This document shows, one piece after another, positions 61,268 to 64,000 of a stretch of DNA of 64,000 nucleotides. The position numbers and the translations under genes are program-made. The notes under the pieces were generated by a model. It was given only the letters and a program-made list of their open reading frames with translations, was not told where the DNA came from and did not search any database. Numbering within the stretch: position 1 is the first letter of the stretch; every line of letters starts with the position of its first letter. The DNA comes from Maritimibacter sp. (GTDB taxonomy: Bacteria > Pseudomonadota > Alphaproteobacteria > Rhodobacterales > Rhodobacteraceae), in assembly GCA_017792445.1 (NCBI GenBank), contig CP051232.1:4500001-4564000 (forward strand), given 5' to 3'.

Positions 61268-62503
61268 TCACGGCTCGATCACGCGCTGCGATATGGCGGT
61301 GCCGTCGGCAAGGTCCGAGGGCGGGTACAGGACAACCTGCTCTCCCTCGGACAGGCCGTCGAGAACCTCGGCTTCGCTGCCGTTGTCGCGGCCAATCGTG
61401 ACGGGGCGAAGCGAGGCGGTGCCGTCGGTCAAGACGAACACGGCCCAGCCGGGGCCGTTCCGGAACAACGCGCTGGACGGCACTATCAACGCGTCCTCCG
61501 CAGACCAGACCACGATCCGCGCCTCGACGGCGAAGCCGTGGCCAAGCCCCTCCCGGTCGTCGGGCGGCGTTGTCAGGTCGACGACGACGGTCACGCGCTG
61601 TTCCTCTACGCCGAGGGCCGAGACCTTCGTCTCGCCGAACGGCTCGACCAGCGTCACGACGCCGGACAGGGATGCCGCGCCGCCCCAATTCTCGATATCC
61701 ACTTGATTGCCAAGCTGCACGTTGATCGCGTCGGGAGAGATCAATTCGACCACCACCTCCAGCCCGTCGCGGATATCCCCGACCACAAGGATGGGAGCCC
61801 CGGCGGCCAGCGTCGTCTCGTCCTGATGGATGACCTGAAGAATGACGCCGTCCGTGGGCGCGCGGATCGGCATCACCTCTCCAAGCCGCGCTTCGACGGC
61901 GTCGTAAACGCCGGGATCGTCGAAACCGATCAACTGCGCCCGCGCCCTGCGCAATTCGGCCTGCTGCTGTTCGATTGCCGCGGCGGCAGTGTCGAGCCGT
62001 GCCTGCGCCGCGCGGGCGGCGTTCTGCGCCCGGTCAAGCGCGACGGGGCTTGCGGTGCCGCTTTCGGCAAGACGCTCGGTCCGCTCGAGATCGGCTTGGG
62101 CAAGGTCGGCATCCGCGCGCGCGGCTTCCAGATTGGCCTCGGCGACGTGCAGGGCGGCTTCTGCGGCCTCGACCGCGGCCATGGCCTGACCGCGCGTCCG
62201 AAGATCAAGCGCCGCGGGATTGGCGGGCCGCATGCGCGCGACGACCGTCTCGCCCTTCCGGATCGGATCTCCCGGCATCACCTCGACGCGCAACAGGCGT
62301 CCGTCCATCGGTGTCGAAACCACATAGGCGTCGCGCACCCGCGTCTTGCCCTGCTCGTCCACCGTCAGCCGCATCGCGCCCCGTGTCACCTCGCCAAGGT
62401 CGACCATCGTCGCGCGCGGCCAGAACGCGAAGGCGAAGCTTGCGGCCAGCAGGATCGCGGCAGCCAAAATGAGAACCGAGCGAGACAGTTTCCTGCGAGC
62501 CAT
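61268..62503 (-). CDS. Periplasmic adaptor subunit of an efflux system (HlyD/MFP family)
   Basis: A 411-residue membrane-fusion protein. Residues 1-28 are a transmembrane anchor; a biotinyl-lipoyl-like barrel begins at DAYVVSTPMDGRLLRVEVMPGD near 62; residues about 100-200 are a long Ala/Glu-rich coiled coil; then barrel and membrane-proximal domains. It joins an inner-membrane pump to an outer-membrane channel. It starts four bases upstream of the permease stop side and shares the operon with the FtsX-like permease, so it is an ABC (MacA-like) rather than RND adaptor. Distinct from the catabolic island. Confidence 0.85.
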   Translation of the reverse strand: MARRKLSRSVLILAAAILLAASFAFAFWPRATMVDLGEVTRGAMRLTVDEQGKTRVRDAYVVSTPMDGRLLRVEVMPGDPIRKGETVVARMRPANPAALDLRTRGQAMAAVEAAEAALHVAEANLEAARADADLAQADLERTERLAESGTASPVALDRAQNAARAAQARLDTAAAAIEQQQAELRRARAQLIGFDDPGVYDAVEARLGEVMPIRAPTDGVILQVIHQDETTLAAGAPILVVGDIRDGLEVVVELISPDAINVQLGNQVDIENWGGAASLSGVVTLVEPFGETKVSALGVEEQRVTVVVDLTTPPDDREGLGHGFAVEARIVVWSAEDALIVPSSALFRNGPGWAVFVLTDGTASLRPVTIGRDNGSEAEVLDGLSEGEQVVLYPPSDLADGTAISQRVIEP

Positions 62504-62506
62504 GAT

Positions 62507-64000
62507 CTAATCCCTTGATTTCAGGACGGTCACGAGATCCATCCGGTTCAGGTCGCGCTCGACGAGGAGGCCAGAGACGACCGCCGCGACGATGATGAAG
62601 GCCGCCGAGAACCCGTGACTGAACGGATCGAAATAGGCGGGTATCTGGTACAGTTCGGACGAAAACCCGCGCGCAATCGCGAAGGTCAGCGCGTAGCCCA
62701 CAAGCGATCCGACCGGCAGGGCGACAAGCGTGATGATCGCCAGTTCTCCCAACAGGACAAAGGCCGTCTCTCCCTTTGAGAACCCCATGACCCGCAACGA
62801 GGCAAGGTCGCGCGAGCGCTCGTTCTGAGCGATCCGGGCCGCGTTGTAGACGATGCCGAAGGTGATGATGAACGCCACCGCCCCCATGATGTAGCGCGCC
62901 GATCCGGCGCCCTGATCCATCAGCTTCTGCAAAGACGCCCGCGCGTTTTCGGACACGCTGACGCCTGCGACGGTGGGCATGTCCTTGAGGTGCCGGTAAA
63001 CCTCGTCGGCCCGTGCCTCGTCGACGCGCAGACGTGCGCCCGAGATACGGCCGGGTTCGGACATGACCCCGTTGAGGGCGGCCATCTGCATGTAAGCGGG
63101 CGCTCCGATCAGGGTGCTGGCGACGCGGGTCACCGGCACTTCCAGCACCGGCTGACGGCCCTCGGTGACCTCGATCGTCAGAATGTCGCCCGGCGCGACG
63201 GCAAGGATCTCGGCCAGCGCCTCGCCAAGCACGAGCCCCCGGGCCGGCAGCGGAATGGCGGCATAGCGGTCGTCGATCGCGCGGGTCATCTCGGGGTCCG
63301 CGATCATGCCCGAAACGCTGCCGCGATATTCGCGGCGACCGAACTTGAGGGTGGCCGCCACTTCCCGGAACGGCTCGACCGCGATGACACCGGGAATGCG
63401 GGCCAGCTCGAACGCCGCCTTTTCACCCAGCGGGGTGTGGAAGAACACCGTGGCGTCAGAGCGGTCGATCACCGAAAAACTGATGTCCATCATCCTGTCG
63501 AAGGACCCGTAGATCGTGGTCATCCCGGACGCGAGCGCCATGCCGCCCGCGATGCCCGCCGACAGCGCCATGGCGCGCCACGGCGACCGGGCCAGCCCTC
63601 GCAGCACGATCCGCGTCGGCTGGTCCAACCGACGCCCCACCGGGCCCGCGAAGGTCACCGTTTTCGAGTAATCGGCGGGCGCCGGGGGCCGCATCGCCTC
63701 GGAAGGGGTCAGCGCGAAGATCCGTCTCAGGACAAAGACGCTTCCCGCCGACGCCGCGGCGATGCTTGCCGAGACGCCGATGACGAAGGCCGTCGGATCG
63801 GGACGGAACACGAGGAAGGGGAAGTTGTAGAAGGTGGTGTAGATCGGGATCATCGCGCGCCCGGCAAGCACGCCCAGCAGGCAGCCAAGCGCCGCCCCTG
63901 CCCCGGCGATCAGCAGGACAAGCTTGACGTAATGCGCCCCGACCTCCCTGTTGGTATAGCCGAACGCCTTCAAAAGCCCGATCTCCTCGCGCTCGGACTG
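62507..64000 (-). CDS. ABC transporter permease, FtsX-like (partial)
   Basis: The window ends inside the gene, so only the last 498 codons are present. The frame stays open to base 64000 (QSEREEIGLLKAFGYT at the edge), so the start lies beyond it. Seen: an FtsX-type helix block, a periplasmic MacB-like domain (about residues 110-330 of the present part) and three C-terminal helices near IMGAVAFIITFGIVYNAARIAQNERSRDLASLRVMGFSKGE. Works with the adjacent adaptor and an ATPase outside the window to export lipid, peptide or drug. Confidence 0.85.
   Translation of the reverse strand, partial: QSEREEIGLLKAFGYTNREVGAHYVKLVLLIAGAGAALGCLLGVLAGRAMIPIYTTFYNFPFLVFRPDPTAFVIGVSASIAAASAGSVFVLRRIFALTPSEAMRPPAPADYSKTVTFAGPVGRRLDQPTRIVLRGLARSPWRAMALSAGIAGGMALASGMTTIYGSFDRMMDISFSVIDRSDATVFFHTPLGEKAAFELARIPGVIAVEPFREVAATLKFGRREYRGSVSGMIADPEMTRAIDDRYAAIPLPARGLVLGEALAEILAVAPGDILTIEVTEGRQPVLEVPVTRVASTLIGAPAYMQMAALNGVMSEPGRISGARLRVDEARADEVYRHLKDMPTVAGVSVSENARASLQKLMDQGAGSARYIMGAVAFIITFGIVYNAARIAQNERSRDLASLRVMGFSKGETAFVLLGELAIITLVALPVGSLVGYALTFAIARGFSSELYQIPAYFDPFSHGFSAAFIIVAAVVSGLLVERDLNRMDLVTVLKSRD

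Noticed and set aside
1-64000. CRISPR arrays, tRNA or rRNA genes, phage attachment sites
   Set aside because: No repeat-spacer arrays, cloverleaf-like genes or rRNA stretches were seen on reading either strand. Automated tRNA and CRISPR scans would be needed to be sure.

Overview
The window is about 64 kb of high-GC alphaproteobacterial DNA. Gene content points to a marine Rhodobacteraceae (Roseobacter-group) chromosome or large replicon: a DUF5368 protein beside a sulfide:quinone oxidoreductase, an FNR-type box before cydABX, tripartite TRAP and Liv-type transporters, and many class III CoA-transferases. This is inferred from gene families and codon use, because no rRNA, tRNA or marker gene is present. 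No CRISPR array was seen.

1-22.9 kb is an exopolysaccharide locus. It holds a trifunctional glycosyltransferase/methyltransferase/deacetylase with no ordinary start codon, a priming sugar transferase with a four-cysteine N-terminus, five further glycosyltransferases, two sulfotransferases, a Wzx-type flippase, a Wzz/BY-kinase-type co-polymerase, a Wzy-like polymerase/ligase, a secreted RTX beta-helix protein and an FAD oxidoreductase. Together they suggest a sulfated, partly deacetylated and methylated polymer made by a Wzx/Wzy-like route. An IS3-family element (11077-12279) has replaced the 3' end of one glycosyltransferase and lies next to what looks like a deletion scar.

22.9-31.7 kb is respiratory and stress related. 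On the minus strand run cydA-cydB-cydX, sqr (with a Tat signal) and a DUF5368 membrane protein, behind a perfect FNR box. Next come a Prx6-type peroxiredoxin divergent from a single-cysteine OxyR-like regulator, a NUDIX hydrolase and a Na/Pi cotransporter.

32-37.3 kb is a DeoR regulator, a PhnD-C-E-E type ABC transporter and a HAD phosphatase, probably one uptake unit for an organophosphorus compound. 37.5-45.6 kb has a VOC protein, a degenerate SDR, a LysR regulator with a palindromic operator, a TRAP transporter, an extradiol dioxygenase-like protein and a secreted DUF3500/EF-hand pair.

45.7-61.2 kb is the most novel region: a CoA-dependent catabolic island with a Liv-type ABC importer, two dehydrogenases, three class III CoA-transferases (two as an overlapping pair, one of them lacking the catalytic Asp), two MaoC/HTD2-type hydratases, a CitE-like lyase, a lactonase-like MBL hydrolase, an isochorismatase-fold protein and a GntR/FCD regulator. 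Copies of an AATAATGCATTTT-like palindromic element lie before each transcription unit, including a 19-bp exact repeat more than 8 kb apart, which suggests one GntR regulon. The window ends in an efflux adaptor and a truncated FtsX-like ABC permease.
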